A stretch of 64,000 nt of DNA from Saccopteryx bilineata (taxonomy: Eukaryota; Chordata; Mammalia; Chiroptera; Emballonuridae): positions 26,876,875 through 26,940,874 of the forward strand of contig NC_089495.1 of assembly GCF_036850765.1 (NCBI RefSeq). The letters are read 5' to 3'. The notes beneath the pieces are model-generated. The model worked only from the letters and a program-made list of their open reading frames with translations. It did not search any database and was not told the origin of the DNA. Both the position numbers and the translations under genes were made by a program. Numbering within the stretch: position 1 is the stretch's first letter; the number at the start of each line of letters is the position of its first letter. This document shows, in pieces, positions 9,239-20,365 of the stretch.

Positions 9239-12200
9239 ATGGTAATAGGGAACTCACAAGTATCAATTATTACACTAAATGTAAATGGATTAAATTCACC
9301 AATAAAAAGGCACAGAGTAGCAGAATGGATTAAAAAAAAATCCAACTGTATGCTGCCTACAGGAAACTCATCTAAGTAACAAGGATAAAAACAAATTCAA
9401 AGTGAAAGGCTGGAAAACAATACTCCAAGCAAATAACATCCAAAAAAAAGCAGGTGTAGCAATACTCATATCAGATAATGCTGACTACAAGACAGGAAAA
9501 GTACTCAGAGACAAAAATGGCCATTTCATAATGGCTAAGGGGACACTGAATCAAGAAGACATAACAATTCTTAATATATATGCACCAAACCAAGGAGCAC
9601 CAAAATATATAAGACAGCTACTTATTGATCTTAAAACAAAAACTGACAAAAACACAATCATACTTGGAGACCTCAATACACCGCTGACGGCTCTAGATCA
9701 GTCATCCAAACAGAGAATCAACAAAGACATAGTGGCCTTAAACAAAACACTAGAGCACCTGGATATGATAGACATCTCCAGGACATTTCATCCCAAAGTG
9801 ACTGAGTATACATTTTTCTCCAGTGTACATGGATCATTCTCAAGAATTGACCATATGTTGGGCCACAAAAACAACATCAGCAAATTCAGAAAAACTGAAG
9901 TTGTACCAAGCATATTTTCTGATCATAAAGCCTTGAAACTAGAATTCAACTGCAAAAAAGAGGAAAAAAATCCCACAAAAATGTGGAAACTAAACAACAT
10001 ACTTTTAAAAAATGAACGGGTCAAAGAAGAAATAAGTGAAGAGATCAAAAGATATATACAGACTAATGAAAATGACAATACGACATATCAGAATCTATGG
10101 GATGCAGCAAAAGCAGTGATAAGAGGGAAGTTCATATCACTTCAGGCATATATGAACAAACAAGAGAGAGCCCAAGTGAACCACTTAACTTCCTACCTTA
10201 AGGAACTAGAAAAAGAAGAACAAAGACAACCCAAAACCAGCTGAAGAAAGGAGGTAATAAAAATCAGAGCAGAAATAAGTGAATTAGAGAACAGAAAAAC
10301 TATAGAAAAAATTAATAGAACAAGGAGCTGGTTCTTTGAAAAGATCAACAAAATTGACAAACCCTTGGCAAGACTTACCAAGGAAAAAAGAGAAAGAACT
10401 CATATAAACAAAATCCAAAATGAAAGAGGAGAAATCACCACGGAAACCGTAGATATACAAAGAATTATTGTAGAATACTATGAAAAACTTTATGCCACTA
10501 AATTCAACAACCTAGAAGAAATGGATAAATTCCTAGAACAATACAACCTTCCTAGACTGAGTCAAGAAGAAGCAGAAAGCCTAAACAGACCTATCAGTAG
10601 AGAAGAAATAGAAAAAACCATTAAAAAGCTCCCCAAAAATAAAAGTCCAGGCCCTGACGGCTATACCAGCGAATTTTATCAAACATTCAAAGAAGACTTG
10701 GTTCCTGTTCTACTCAAAGTCTTCCAAAAAATTGAAGAAGAAGCAATACTTCCAAACACATTTTATGAGGCCAACATAACCCTCATACCAAAACCAGGCA
10801 AGGATGGCACAAAAAAAGAAAACTACAGACCAATATCTCTAATGAATACAGATGCTAAAATACTAAACAAAATACTAGCAAATCGAATACAACAACATAT
10901 TAAAAAAATAATACATCATGATCAAGTGGGATTCATCCCAGAATCTCAAGGATGTTTCAACATACGTAAAAGAGTTAACGTAATACACCATATCAACAAA
11001 ACAAAGAACAAAAACCACATGATCTTATCAATTGACGCAGAAAAGGCTATCGATAAAATACAACACAATTTTATGTTTAAGACTCTCAACAAAATGGGTA
11101 TAGAAGGAAAATATCTCAACATGATAAAGGCCATATATGATAAACCATCAACTAACATCATATTAAATGGCACTAAACTGAAGGCTTTCCCCCTTAAATC
11201 AGGAACAAGACAGGGTTGTCCGCTCTCTCCACTCTTATTTAATGTGGTACTAGAGATTCTAGCCAGAGCAATCAGACAAGACAAAGAAATAAAAGGCATC
11301 CATATCGGAAAAGAAGAAGTAAAGGTATCACTTTTTGCAGATGATATGATCCTATACATCAAAAACCACAAAGAATCCACAAAAGGACTACTAGAAAAAA
11401 TAAGCCAATACAGTAAGGTCGCAGGATACAAAATTAACATACAGAAGTCAATAGCCTTTCTATATGCCAACAATGAAACAACTGAGAAGGAAATCAAGAG
11501 AATAATCCCCTTCACGATTGCAACAAAAAAAATAAAATACTTAGGAATAAACATAACAAAGAATGTAAAGGACTTATATAATGAAAACTATAAACCATTG
11601 TTAAGGGAAATCGAAAAAGATATAATGAGATGGAAGAATATACCTTGTTCTTGGCTAGGAAGAATAAATATAATCAAGATGGCTATATTACCCAAAGCAA
11701 TATACAAATTTAATGCAATTCCCATCAAACTTCCAATGACGTTTTTTAAAGAAATAGAGCAAAAAATCATCAGATCTATATGGAACTATAAAAAACCCCA
11801 AAAAGCCAAAGCAATCCTAAAGAAAAAGAATGAAGCTGGGGGCATTACAATACCTGACTTCAAACTATATTATAGGGCAACGACAATCAAAACAGCATGG
11901 TATTGGCAGAAAAATAGACACTCAGACCAATGGAACAGAATAGAAAGTCCAGAAATAAAACCACATATATATAGTCAAATAATTTTTGATAAAGGGGCCA
12001 ACAACACACAATGGAGAAAAGAAAGCCTCTTCAATAAATGGTGCTGGGAAAACTGGAAAGCCACATGCAAAAGAATGAAACTGGACTACAGTTTGTCCCC
12101 CTGTACAAAAATTAACTCAAAATGGATCAAAGATCTAAACATAAGACCTGAAACAATTAAGTACATAGAAGAAGACATAGGTACTCAACTCATGGACCTG

Positions 12201-13064
12201 GGTTTTAAAGAGCATTTTATGAATTTGACTCCAATGGCAAGAGAAGTGAAGGCAAAAATTAATGAATGGGACTACATCAGACTAAGAAGTTTTTGCTCAG
12301 CAAGAGAAACTGATAACAAAATAAACAGACAGCTAACTAAATGGGAAATGATATTTTCAAACAACAGCTCAGATAAGGGCTTAATATCCAAAATATACAA
12401 AGAACTCATAAAACTCAACAACAAACAAACAAACAATCCAATAAAAAAATGGGAAGAGGATATGAATAGACACTTCTCCCAGGAAGAAATACAAATGGCC
12501 AACAGATATATGAAAAGATGCTCATCTTCTTTAGCTATTAGAGAAATGCAAATCAAAACGGCAATGAGATACCACCTCACACCTGTTCAATTAGCTGTTA
12601 TTAGCAAGACAGGTAATAGCAAATGTTGGAGAGGCTGTGGAGAAAAAGGAACCCTCATCCACTGTTGGTGGGAATGTAAAGTAGTACAACCATTATGGAA
12701 GAAAGCATGGTGGTTCCTCAAAAAACTGAAAATAGAACTACCTTATGACCCAGCAATCCCTCTACTGGGTATATATCCCCAAAACTCAGAAACATTGATA
12801 CGTAAAGACACATGCAGCCCCATGTTTATTGCAGCATTGTTCACAGTGGCCAGGACATGGAAACAACCAAAAAGCCCATCAATAGATGACTGGATAAAGA
12901 AGATGTGGCACATATACACTATGGAATACTACTCAGCCATAAGAAATGATGACATTGGAACATTTACAGCAAAATGGTGGGATCTTGATAACATGATACG
13001 AAGCGAAATAAGTAAATCAGAAAAAAACAGGAACTGTATTATTCCATACGTAGGTGGGACATAA
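9239..13064 (+). pseudogene. LINE-1 ORF2, nearly intact endonuclease-reverse transcriptase
   Basis: Reads MVIGNSQVSIITLNVNGLN at the start, the usual ORF2 opening. Endonuclease motifs follow: QETHLS (about 9,360), [18 protein letters not shown] (about 9,670), RIDHMLGH (about 9,845) and [10 protein letters not shown]. The RT domain has [43 protein letters not shown] and the catalytic FADD at 11,334-11,345 (about residue 699, as in human L1). The C-terminal Cys-rich motif is C-x3-C-x7-H-x4-C at 12,624-12,674. Length is about 1,275 codons, the normal size. Two lesions: a one-base change in the A run at 9,332-9,340, and an in-frame TGA at 10,242-10,244 where RRKE-type sequence is expected. Otherwise open to 13,064. 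Confidence 0.95.
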
Positions 13065-13334
13065 TAGTGAAACTAAGAGACATTGATAAGAGTGTGTTGG
13101 TTACGGGGGGGAGGGGGGAATGGGAGAGGGAAAGGGGGAGGGGGAGGGGCACAGAGAGAACAAGATAGAGGGTGACGGAGGACAATCTGACTTTGGGTGG
13201 TGGGTATGCAACATAACTGAACGACAAGATAACCTGGACTTCTTATCTTTGAATATATGTATCCTGATTTATTGATGTCACCCCATTAAAAAAATAAAAT
13301 TATTAAAAAAAAAGAATGAGATTTAAAATAAAAA
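13065..13334 (+). other. 3' region and tail of the younger LINE-1
   Basis: A G-rich tract at 13,106-13,149 has many runs of three or more G and could form a G-quadruplex, as known for 3' regions of other L1s. The end reads CCCCATTAAAAAAATAAAATT. The A-rich tail is interrupted by GAATGAGATTTAAAAT before the right target-site duplication. Confidence 0.8.
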
Positions 13335-13348
13335 AAAATACCAATGAC
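13335..13348 (+). repeat. Target-site duplication, right copy (younger L1)
   Basis: Perfect repeat of 5,494-5,507. After it the older L1 ORF2 continues without loss (YFKDIE segment). Confidence 0.92.
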
Positions 13349-14916
13349 ATACTTCAAAGATATAGAACACATATTCCAAAAATTTATTGGAACCAAAAGA
13401 GAACACAAATAGCCTCAGCAATCTTGAAAAGGAAGAATAAAGTGGGAGGTATCACACTTCTGGATATCAAGGTATACTACAAGGCCATTGTACTCAAAAC
13501 AGCCTGGTACTGGCATAAGAACAGGCATATAGATCAATGGAACAGAATAGAGAACCCAGAAATAATCCCACACCTCTATGGACAACTGATATTTGACAAA
13601 GGAGGCAAGAGCGTACAATGGAGTAAAGACAGCCTCTTCAACAAATGGTGTTGGGAAAACTGGACAGCTACCTCCAAAAAAATGAAACTAGACCACCAAC
13701 TTCCACCATTCACAAAAATAAACTCAAAATGGATAAAACACTTAAATGTAAACCGTAAAACCATAAGCATCTTAGAAGTAAACATAGGCAGTAAGCTCTC
13801 TGACATCTCTCGCAGCAATATATTTGCTGATTTATCTCCACGGGCAAGTGAAATAAAAGAGAGGATAAACAAATGGGACTATAGCAAACTAAAAAGCTTT
13901 TGCACAGCTAAAGAGAATAAGAACAGAATAAAAAGACACTACACAATCGGAGGACATATTTGACAATACCTCTGATAAGAGTTTAATAACCAAAATTAAT
14001 AAAGAACTTGTAAAACTCAACACCAAGAAGACAAACAATCCAATCAAAAAATGGGCAAAAGAAATGAATAGACACTTCTCCAAAGAGGACATACAGATGG
14101 CCAATATGCATATGAAAAAATGCTCAACATCACTAATCTTTAGAGAAATGCAAATTAAAACCACAATGAGATATCACTTCACACCAGTCAGAATGGCGCT
14201 CATTAACAAAACAACACAGAATAAGTGCTGGCGAGGATGTGGAGAAAAGGAAACCCTCCTGCACTGCTGGTGGGAATGCAGACTGGTGCAGCCCCTGTGG
14301 AAAACAGTATGGAGATTCCTCAAAACATTAAAAATAGAACTGCCTTTTGACTCAGCTATCCCACTTTTAGGAATATACCCCAAGAACACCATAGCACTGT
14401 TTGAAAAAAAGAAATGCACCCCCATGTTTATGCTAGCATTGTTCTTAATAGCGAAGATCTGGAAATATCCCAAGCATCCGTCAGTGAACGAGTGGAATAG
14501 GAAGCTTTGGTACATATATACTATGGAATACTACTCAGTCATAAGAAATGACATCGGATTATTTACAACAACATGGATAGACCTTGATAACATTATACTG
14601 AACAAAATAAGTAAATCAGAAAAAACTAAGAACTATATGATTTCATACATAGGTGGGACATAAAAATGAGACTCAGAGACATGGACAAGAGTGTGGTAGT
14701 TACAGGGGGGGGGGAGGAGAGGGAGTGAGTTAGGGGAAGGGAGGGGCACAAAGAAAACCAGTTAGAAGGTGACGGAAGACAATTGGACTTTGGGTGATGG
14801 GAATGCAGCATAATCAAATGTCAAAATAACCTGAATATGTTTTCTCTGAACATATATACCCTGATTTATCAATCACCCCATTAAAATTAATTAAAAAATG
14901 CAAATAAATGAAAAAG
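13349..14916 (+). mobile_element. Older LINE-1, 3' part
   Basis: Continues the ORF2 C-terminal region: [18 protein letters not shown] (about 13,500), [11 protein letters not shown] (about 13,630), the Cys-rich motif [18 protein letters not shown] (about 14,230) and the end MISYIGGT before the stop at 14,661-14,663. The frame breaks near 13,960. The 3' region has a G-rich tract at 14,704-14,750 and ends in an A-rich tail at about 14,880-14,916. The last codons and the 3' end are close to those of the younger L1, so both come from related lineages. Confidence 0.92.
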
Positions 14917-15248
14917 AAGCAGGAATGGAAAATGATGCACAGAATCAAACCAAATGTTGTCAAAGACAAAGACACAGAGAAGGATCTTCAGAGAATGGCA
15001 ATGAGGGGTGTGATGCAACTACTTAATGCTGTTCAAAAGCATTCAAAGAATGCTGATGAAATGATTAAGGAAGTTGGAGGCTCTAAACTGTTTCCAGGAA
15101 ATATAAATATTTATCATTATTCTGAGAGAGATGGACTCAAATACAAAGGAGAAAAGTTCAACTAGAAGGAACTCAAAAGCCAAAAAGAGGGAAGTAAAAG
15201 AAGAAGGCCCAGGAAGGACCATCTTCCATGATGATTTTATAATGGGAG
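14917..15248 (+). pseudogene. RRP15: Processed RRP15 pseudogene, middle part
   Basis: Begins with the right copy of the older L1 target-site duplication (14,917-14,932). It encodes EWKMMHRIKPNVVKDKDTEK and MRGVMQLLNAVQKHSKNADE, matching the conserved core of RRP15 (MCRVKPDVVQDKETE, RGVVQLFNAVQKHQKN). A deletion and rearrangement near 15,085-15,120 replace the expected RKRAKLIS stretch, and the frame changes. From 15,131 it gives MDSNTKEKSSTRRNSKAKKR and GPGRTIFHDDFIMG, which match the RRP15 tail (SSRKKPKAKQTEVK; GPGWTILRDDFMMG). It stops at 15,248 where a solo LTR was inserted. Confidence 0.9.
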
Positions 15249-15744
15249 TGTCAAGACCCACGCGACAAGTATATTCCAGGGTCAAGAGTGAAAATGGTAC
15301 GAAATTAATGAATACAGACAAAGAACTAAAGACATATAAAAGATGGGTTTCAAAAGAGAGCCACAGCTCCTGCTAACAGTAAAATTACAGGGGTAGCTAA
15401 GCCACAGCAAACATGGCCGCTGCCCTAGCTGTATCCTTCTTTATTCTAGGGTCAAGTTGAAAATTAGCAATTCAATGATGTTTCCAAGGCAACCATAGAA
15501 CTCCACCAGGTGCAGAAAACCCCCCACCAATACTTAACATACAGGACCTTATACAAAAAAGTATTTTCCTTCCAGTCCTTCTGGGGAACATGGGAGGCAG
15601 GGCTAGCTTCACAGCCTTTTGCAACTTAATCAGGCAGGTGAGGTGGGGAGTTGGGCAGACTGTCAGCTTACAGTCAGCTCCCAGCACCTCTGTCCCCCAG
15701 ATATCCAAACTCTAAAAATCCTGTTGACTTTTCAGTCCTCAACA
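15249..15744 (-). mobile_element. Solo LTR of an endogenous retrovirus
   Basis: The segment starts TGTCAAG and ends CTCAACA, so it is TG...CA bounded. It is flanked by TGGGAG at 15,243-15,248 and 15,745-15,750. Removing it rejoins the RRP15 coding sequence, so the limits are firm. A 6-bp duplication is typical of class II (betaretrovirus-like) elements. On the minus strand TATAAG (15,548-15,553) precedes AATAAA (15,440-15,445), which suggests this orientation; a TATAAAA on the plus strand (15,335-15,341) is the alternative. No internal viral genes are present. Confidence 0.85.
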
Positions 15745-15841
15745 TGGGAGCATCCATGATAGATTGGGACAAGAAGTGATGGACCAGGTAGCAGCAGACC
15801 AGGATCGGGAAGTGACTCTGGCACTATAGGTATAGGTACAT
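15745..15841 (+). pseudogene. RRP15: Processed RRP15 pseudogene, 3' coding end
   Basis: After the LTR the sequence encodes GASMIDWDK, then, with broken frame, QQTR and SDSGT, matching the end of RRP15 (GASMKDWDKESDGPDD...DSRPESASDSDT). The normal stop is altered to ACTATAGG at about 15,822-15,830. The retrocopy probably runs on into 3' untranslated sequence, but no poly(A) tail or right target-site duplication was identified. Confidence 0.82.
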
Positions 15842-17029
15842 ATAGGAGGCACAATGTACAGTCAGTTTATTATTCTTGGAGAGAAATACTTCCTGGTTTC
15901 AGAGTTAGAAAATTATAAGGATACTGTTTGTAAGAAAGCCAAGATTTTTACAATTACCAATATTGATGTTTCCCCTTTTCACATAAATTTAGTTAAAATT
16001 ATGTTTTTTCAAACTTCACATAATTTTAAGCATTATTCATCAAACCATTTGTGAAAAGAACTATTTCTACTTGTCCAGAGAAATACACATTTTGCCCCAA
16101 TCATTATATGTTTACATCTTGGACATGGATATTGGTGTTCTATTTCAGTATCAGAATGTTTCTAGAAATGCAATATTCGTCATAATTAAAATGAAATCCT
16201 AGTTAAAATGAAGTCAATATTTTTCAACTTACAGACCTATGATTTTATAATTTTGGAGGGAAAGGTTGGGGTATGTTTTGCTGAGCTGTTGAGAAAACAT
16301 ATACTGTAAAATTTAAAATTATAGTATTTCTGATTTGGGATGATAGTTTTACTTTTTAGCTATCTTGGCAAATATAAGAAACATATCAAACTTTATTTCT
16401 ATATTATTTCATTTTATACACTAAGTAATATATATAAATAATGACTTATGATTTCAGTGTTGGGTTATTTTTGCCTGAGAGATATATTGAGGTGAAATTC
16501 TCATAAATAACTTAGGCAATGAGGCATAATTTCTTAGGAAGCACATTTTGCATATTTCGTTTCTTCTTCTTTTTTCTTTTTTTCTTTTTTGTAAATATTT
16601 AAGTTACCCTAAATTCTCTTTTATGGTCTGACTTCCCAGTGTCATAGTAGAGTTAACTTGAATGATGCATCAGAATATAGTATTTGAATTGAGACCTGAT
16701 TCCTTATTGTTGCCTTAAGGATTACTAAATTGAGTTTTAGTATCTAGCTGTTAAAAAAAATGAGATAAGACTATAGTATCATTCTAAAATTTCTGTGAAA
16801 CTGGGCCTAAATCTAAATTTGTCGGGGAATTATTTAATAAATGTGATCTGTTCTTTTTTTACTAAAGGCTCCATCCCTCTGTCCATCTTTCTATAATAAA
16901 AAGAGATTTCTCTTGCTAAAGAGGACTTCCTTGATCATTTTAATTTAAATTGGTCCCTCCAGGGATTCTTTCTCAGCCTTACATGTGTTTCCTTATTAGC
17001 ATTTAACATCACATGGCAGTGTTTATATT
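15842..17029. other. AT-rich sequence, possibly the 3' UTR of the RRP15 retrocopy
   Basis: No coding frame or young repeat. It directly follows the RRP15 coding end, so some of it may be retrocopied 3' UTR; this could not be verified without the parent gene. Confidence 0.4.
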
Positions 17030-17130
17030 TATATATTTACATAAACATGTGAACTAAAATTGTTGTTCATCATTATCCTTACTATAACCATAGTGCCTGG
17101 TACATAGTGAACATTCACTACAGGTAAATA
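17030..17130 (+). repeat. L2-like 3' end fragment
   Basis: Contains CATAGTGCCTGGTACATAGT, close to the conserved L2 3' end (GTGCCTGGCACATAGTAGG). Old and short. Confidence 0.5.
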
Positions 17131-17496
17131 GACCCTTTTTATAAATAAATTGTCAAAAGGAACTATCAAAGAGGAAAAAATGTTAGGAAGAATACATGTA
17201 CAGAAAAAAAAATACCTTTAAACAAGAAAATTTTGATCTATGATATTATCTTTAGAGCATTTAAAAATCAGACCTAAGGTCAAATAGAAAAATAGTAGTA
17301 GACTACAATTACCTTTGACAGATAGCGTCAATCTTATCTTTTCCATGTGACTTAACAAGGGTCAGGATTATGTAATTTATTGGTCTGTATAGGACTTGAC
17401 TGATACATACCAAATATTTACTTATTTCTTCCTAGTAGATAGTACAGTAAAATAGTTACATAAAAAGTTTTGAGAATTATATTTCAATATTTGTGT

Positions 17497-17690
17497 GAAT
17501 CTACTTAAGTTATTTACCATCTTCAACCCTGAAATTGTTCCCATTTTTCAAGTAGGGATGATAATAGCATCTGTCTCACAGTCATGTTATAAAGAATAAA
17601 TGAAATAAAACATGTATAAGCATATTTAACAGTGTCTGACATATGTTAAGCACTCAATAAATGCTTTTAGCCACTGTTATTATACTAGTA
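17497..17690 (+). repeat. MIR SINE
   Basis: Shows the core MIR order: AAGTTATTTACC, a diverged TTTTCAAGTAGGGATGATAATAG, AAAGAATAAATGAAATAA, then GTTAAGCACTCAATAAATGC. An ancient mammalian tRNA-derived SINE. Confidence 0.85.
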
Positions 17691-17794
17691 ATTTAAGCCT
17701 CACTCATGATTAATGTAGCTCTTCCCCATGTGACAGACCCAGCTTCAGCTAAGTCCAATCTGTCTCAACTCTCTCATTATCAAACTATAGCACT

Positions 17795-17920
17795 CTCAAG
17801 CTGTATTGTGCATCACAACCACATGGGGGGTTGTTTAAAGTTCACGTTCCTGGGATGTAACCCGAGAGACTCATTCATATTAAGTTTGCGGTTATAACCT
17901 GGAATAAGTGCTTATAATAA
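17795..17920 (+). repeat. MER5-like hAT-Charlie fragment
   Basis: GCATCACAACCACATGGGGG followed by TGTTTAAA and CCTGGGATGTAACC resembles the MER5A consensus (GCATCAGAATCACCTGGAGG). Old non-autonomous DNA transposon. Confidence 0.6.
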
Positions 17921-18225
17921 ACACTCAGCGTTATTATTTATGAAAAATGGGATTCTAAAACTTCGTTTGAATATAAGGTGGTATGGAACAGATCTAGGTT
18001 CTCTTTACAGATGGGAAATGTTGTGTGGTTGAGAAGAATTATTTTTCTTTCCTTGTTGGAATTGAGAACAAACAGGGAAGAGATGTGTTCAAGTGAGACT
18101 AAAGAAATGCACTAAAAGAGAGCTTGTTTGAGAGGGTCATGAGATACCAAAACTCACTGGGGAAAGTCACTTACTATCAGAACATTAGAACATTGTCAGA
18201 ACAAACTCCCCCCCCCAATCTTTCT

Positions 18226-18226
<1 letters not shown>

Positions 18227-18294
<68 letters not shown>
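18227..18294. repeat. Compound (TC)n(AC)n microsatellite
   Basis: About 17 TC repeats are followed by about 15 CA repeats. Likely polymorphic in length. Confidence 0.97.
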
Positions 18295-18296
<2 letters not shown>

Positions 18297-18943
18297 ATTT
18301 TTATCTCAATCTCTCATTCTCACAGTTTTTGGCTACTCGATGGCCTTTTTATTTATATTTGTGTGGGTGGGAAATAACTACAACAGTATCACCACCACCA
18401 AATACAACAAAAAATCTACACATGTTTGAAATACAGCTGAAAGAATCCTTAGCTCTTTTGTTGAGTTTAAATCAGCTGTGTAGGGTTCTTAGCACTGGTT
18501 GAGCAATAGTCATAAAAATCAAAGATACGCTGCATGGAAAATTGATCTTGATAACATCCAAGATAATTGTTCTATCAATACAGTCTATATTTTGCTAGTT
18601 CTTTCTCTGCACTATAGGCTACTAGAACCTAGTAAGTGACAATGGGGAAAAATACAACTCATTATAATATAGCAAATATTTATTTGCGTCTTTAAAATAT
18701 AGAACATTTCTTATCAAAAATGCTCTTTAAAATCATGTCTTTTGTTATATGAATCAGTGCATTCTCTCCTCATGGTCATTTTCTATGTATCCACAAATTG
18801 AATCATTGGGGTTGAATGTCATTTTTCGGAATTAGCTTTGTTTTTTAAAAAAAAATCAGATTTTTAGGCATTTCCCATGTATTTAGCTGTCAAAATACTA
18901 TACATTTAATTTGAAATCATAATAATACAGGAACTTCATTGTT
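18295..18943. other. AT-rich intergenic sequence
   Basis: No gene, RNA or repeat recognised. Confidence 0.6.
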
Positions 18944-19162
18944 CTCCAGTGCTTTTTCTTTTTTCTTTTTTTTTTTTAAGATTTTATTTATTCATTATAG
19001 AGAGGGGGGAGAGAGAAAGATAGAAGGGGGGAGGAGCAGGAAGCATCAACTCCCATATGTGCCTTGACCAGGCAAGCCCAGGGTTTTGAACCAGTAACCT
19101 CAGCGTTTCCAGGTTGACGCTTTATCCACTATGCCACCACAGGTCAGGCTCCAGTGCTTTTT
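18944..19162 (-). mobile_element. Short bat SINE (type C) with TSD
   Basis: Minus-strand tRNA-derived head (reads GTGGTGGCATAGTGGATAAAG on the minus strand), a GCCTGGTCAAGGC segment, then a CT-rich tail and A-rich end at about 18,969. CTCCAGTGCTTTTT is repeated perfectly at 18,944-18,957 and 19,149-19,162. The SINE itself is 18,958-19,148. Confidence 0.92.
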
Positions 19163-19794
19163 AAGAAAGGGAATGTACGTGCTGATGCTCCTTTAGTAAT
19201 CACATTGTCTATTATCACAAAGGTGTTTGTGGCTGACATTTGCAGCCCATACATTCTAACCTTCCACTTTCAACATTAATTTCTGCCCTCTCTTTTGAGT
19301 TTGATAGTAATGATTGCTTTCATTTTCAGTGCAATAGAATATGCAACCTCAGTAAAGATCAGCGTTTCTTTGTTCTATTTGCATCAAATCTTCCTTCAAT
19401 TGTTGCTATTTAGCTGCCAGCATAATTGCAGATGAAACCTTGTGTCTGGATGCCAGGGAATCAAAAACAGTTTAGCTGAAGCAATTGCTAGCTATCCTTA
19501 CTTACCTTGCAAGAAGTCGACAATAAATTGAGAAGAGGGCACTCGGGTGCAAGTACTTCAAAAAAGGTGTACTCTGAGGAGTACGTCTTTATGGCCTGAG
19601 GTCACTACTATAGGAATTAAGTACCTCAACTATTTATCCTCAAATTATTTTCTGAACCTCCTCACTACTGACACGTCCATAGACCCTATGACTCAAACGA
19701 GGCATCCTAACCTATCCTAGATAGTATTGAGCCACTGGGTATGTTGCACTGCAATTAACCAAAGCCATAATATTGTAATTGTTTATTTGATGAA
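19163..19794. other. Intergenic sequence
   Basis: Unique-looking DNA with no open frame of note and no recognised repeat. Confidence 0.55.
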
Positions 19795-19960
19795 TATGCA
19801 TTTGTCCCATCATGTTTCAAGTATTATGCTAAGCGCTGGAGATGCAGGGATGTATGAAACATCTGTGATCACCATTGCATGAACATTCAGTCTGGTAAAA
19901 TTGAGATACAATTCATTAATTATAATCAATTCTGATAAATGCTTTGCAGTTAAGTATATA
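19795..19960 (-). repeat. L2 3' end fragment, antisense
   Basis: AGTATTATGCTAAGCGCTGG followed by GATGCAGGGATG is the reverse complement of the L2 3' end (CAGCGCCTAGCACAGTGCC). Ancient repeat. Confidence 0.6.
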
Positions 19961-19997
19961 AAGAATTATTAGAAACATTTAAAGGGTAACTTCCTTT

Positions 19998-20365
19998 ATC
20001 TAGTGCAGGGGTAGTCAACGTTGTTATACCTACCACCCACTTTTGTATCTCTGTTAGTAGTAAAATTTTCTAACCGCCCACCGGTTCCACAGTAATGGTG
20101 ATTTATAAAGTAGGGAAGCAACTTTACTTTATAAAATTTATAAAGCAGAGTTACAGCAAGTTAAAGCATATAATAATAATTACTTACCAAGTACTTTATG
20201 TCAGATTTTTGCTAAGTTTGGCAGAATAAATCTTTATAAAACAACTTACTATAGTTAAATCTATCTTTTTATTTATACTTTGGTTGCTCCACTACCACCC
20301 ACCATGAAAGCTGGAACACCCACTAGTGGGCGGTAGGGACCAGGTTGACTACCACTGATCTAGTG
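19998..20365. mobile_element. Non-autonomous hAT transposon with perfect 8-bp TSD
   Basis: The element spans 20,006-20,357 (352 bp). Termini are CAGGGGTAGTCAACGTTG and the inverted CCAGGTTGACTACCACTG. ATCTAGTG is repeated exactly at 19,998-20,005 and 20,358-20,365; an 8-bp duplication is diagnostic of hAT. There is no transposase frame. Internal TTTATAAA motifs and CCGCCCACCGG near the end. Probably a lineage-restricted family moved by a transposase elsewhere. Confidence 0.92.

Larger units (their letters stand above)
5508..13334 (+). mobile_element. Younger full-length LINE-1 nested in the older LINE-1
   Basis: About 7.8 kb, flanked by a perfect 14-bp target-site duplication. Layout: 5' region (5,508-7,909), ORF1 (7,910-8,911), long spacer (8,912-9,238), ORF2 (9,239-13,064), G-rich 3' region and an interrupted A-rich tail (about 13,286-13,334). 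It starts with AGTAATGGCG, close to the YY1-type start of full-length L1s. Few lesions are seen compared with the host L1: two frameshifts in ORF1, and one frameshift plus one TGA in ORF2. This supports a fairly recent insertion. The length exceeds human L1 (about 6 kb) because the 5' region and spacer are long. Confidence 0.95.

Noticed and set aside
10946..11554. 202-codon minus-strand frame
   Set aside because: It is the complement of the reverse transcriptase part of L1 ORF2 and has no independent support.
15335..15341. TATAAAA on the plus strand as a promoter
   Set aside because: It lies in the solo LTR, and the TATA-to-AATAAA spacing fits better on the opposite strand.
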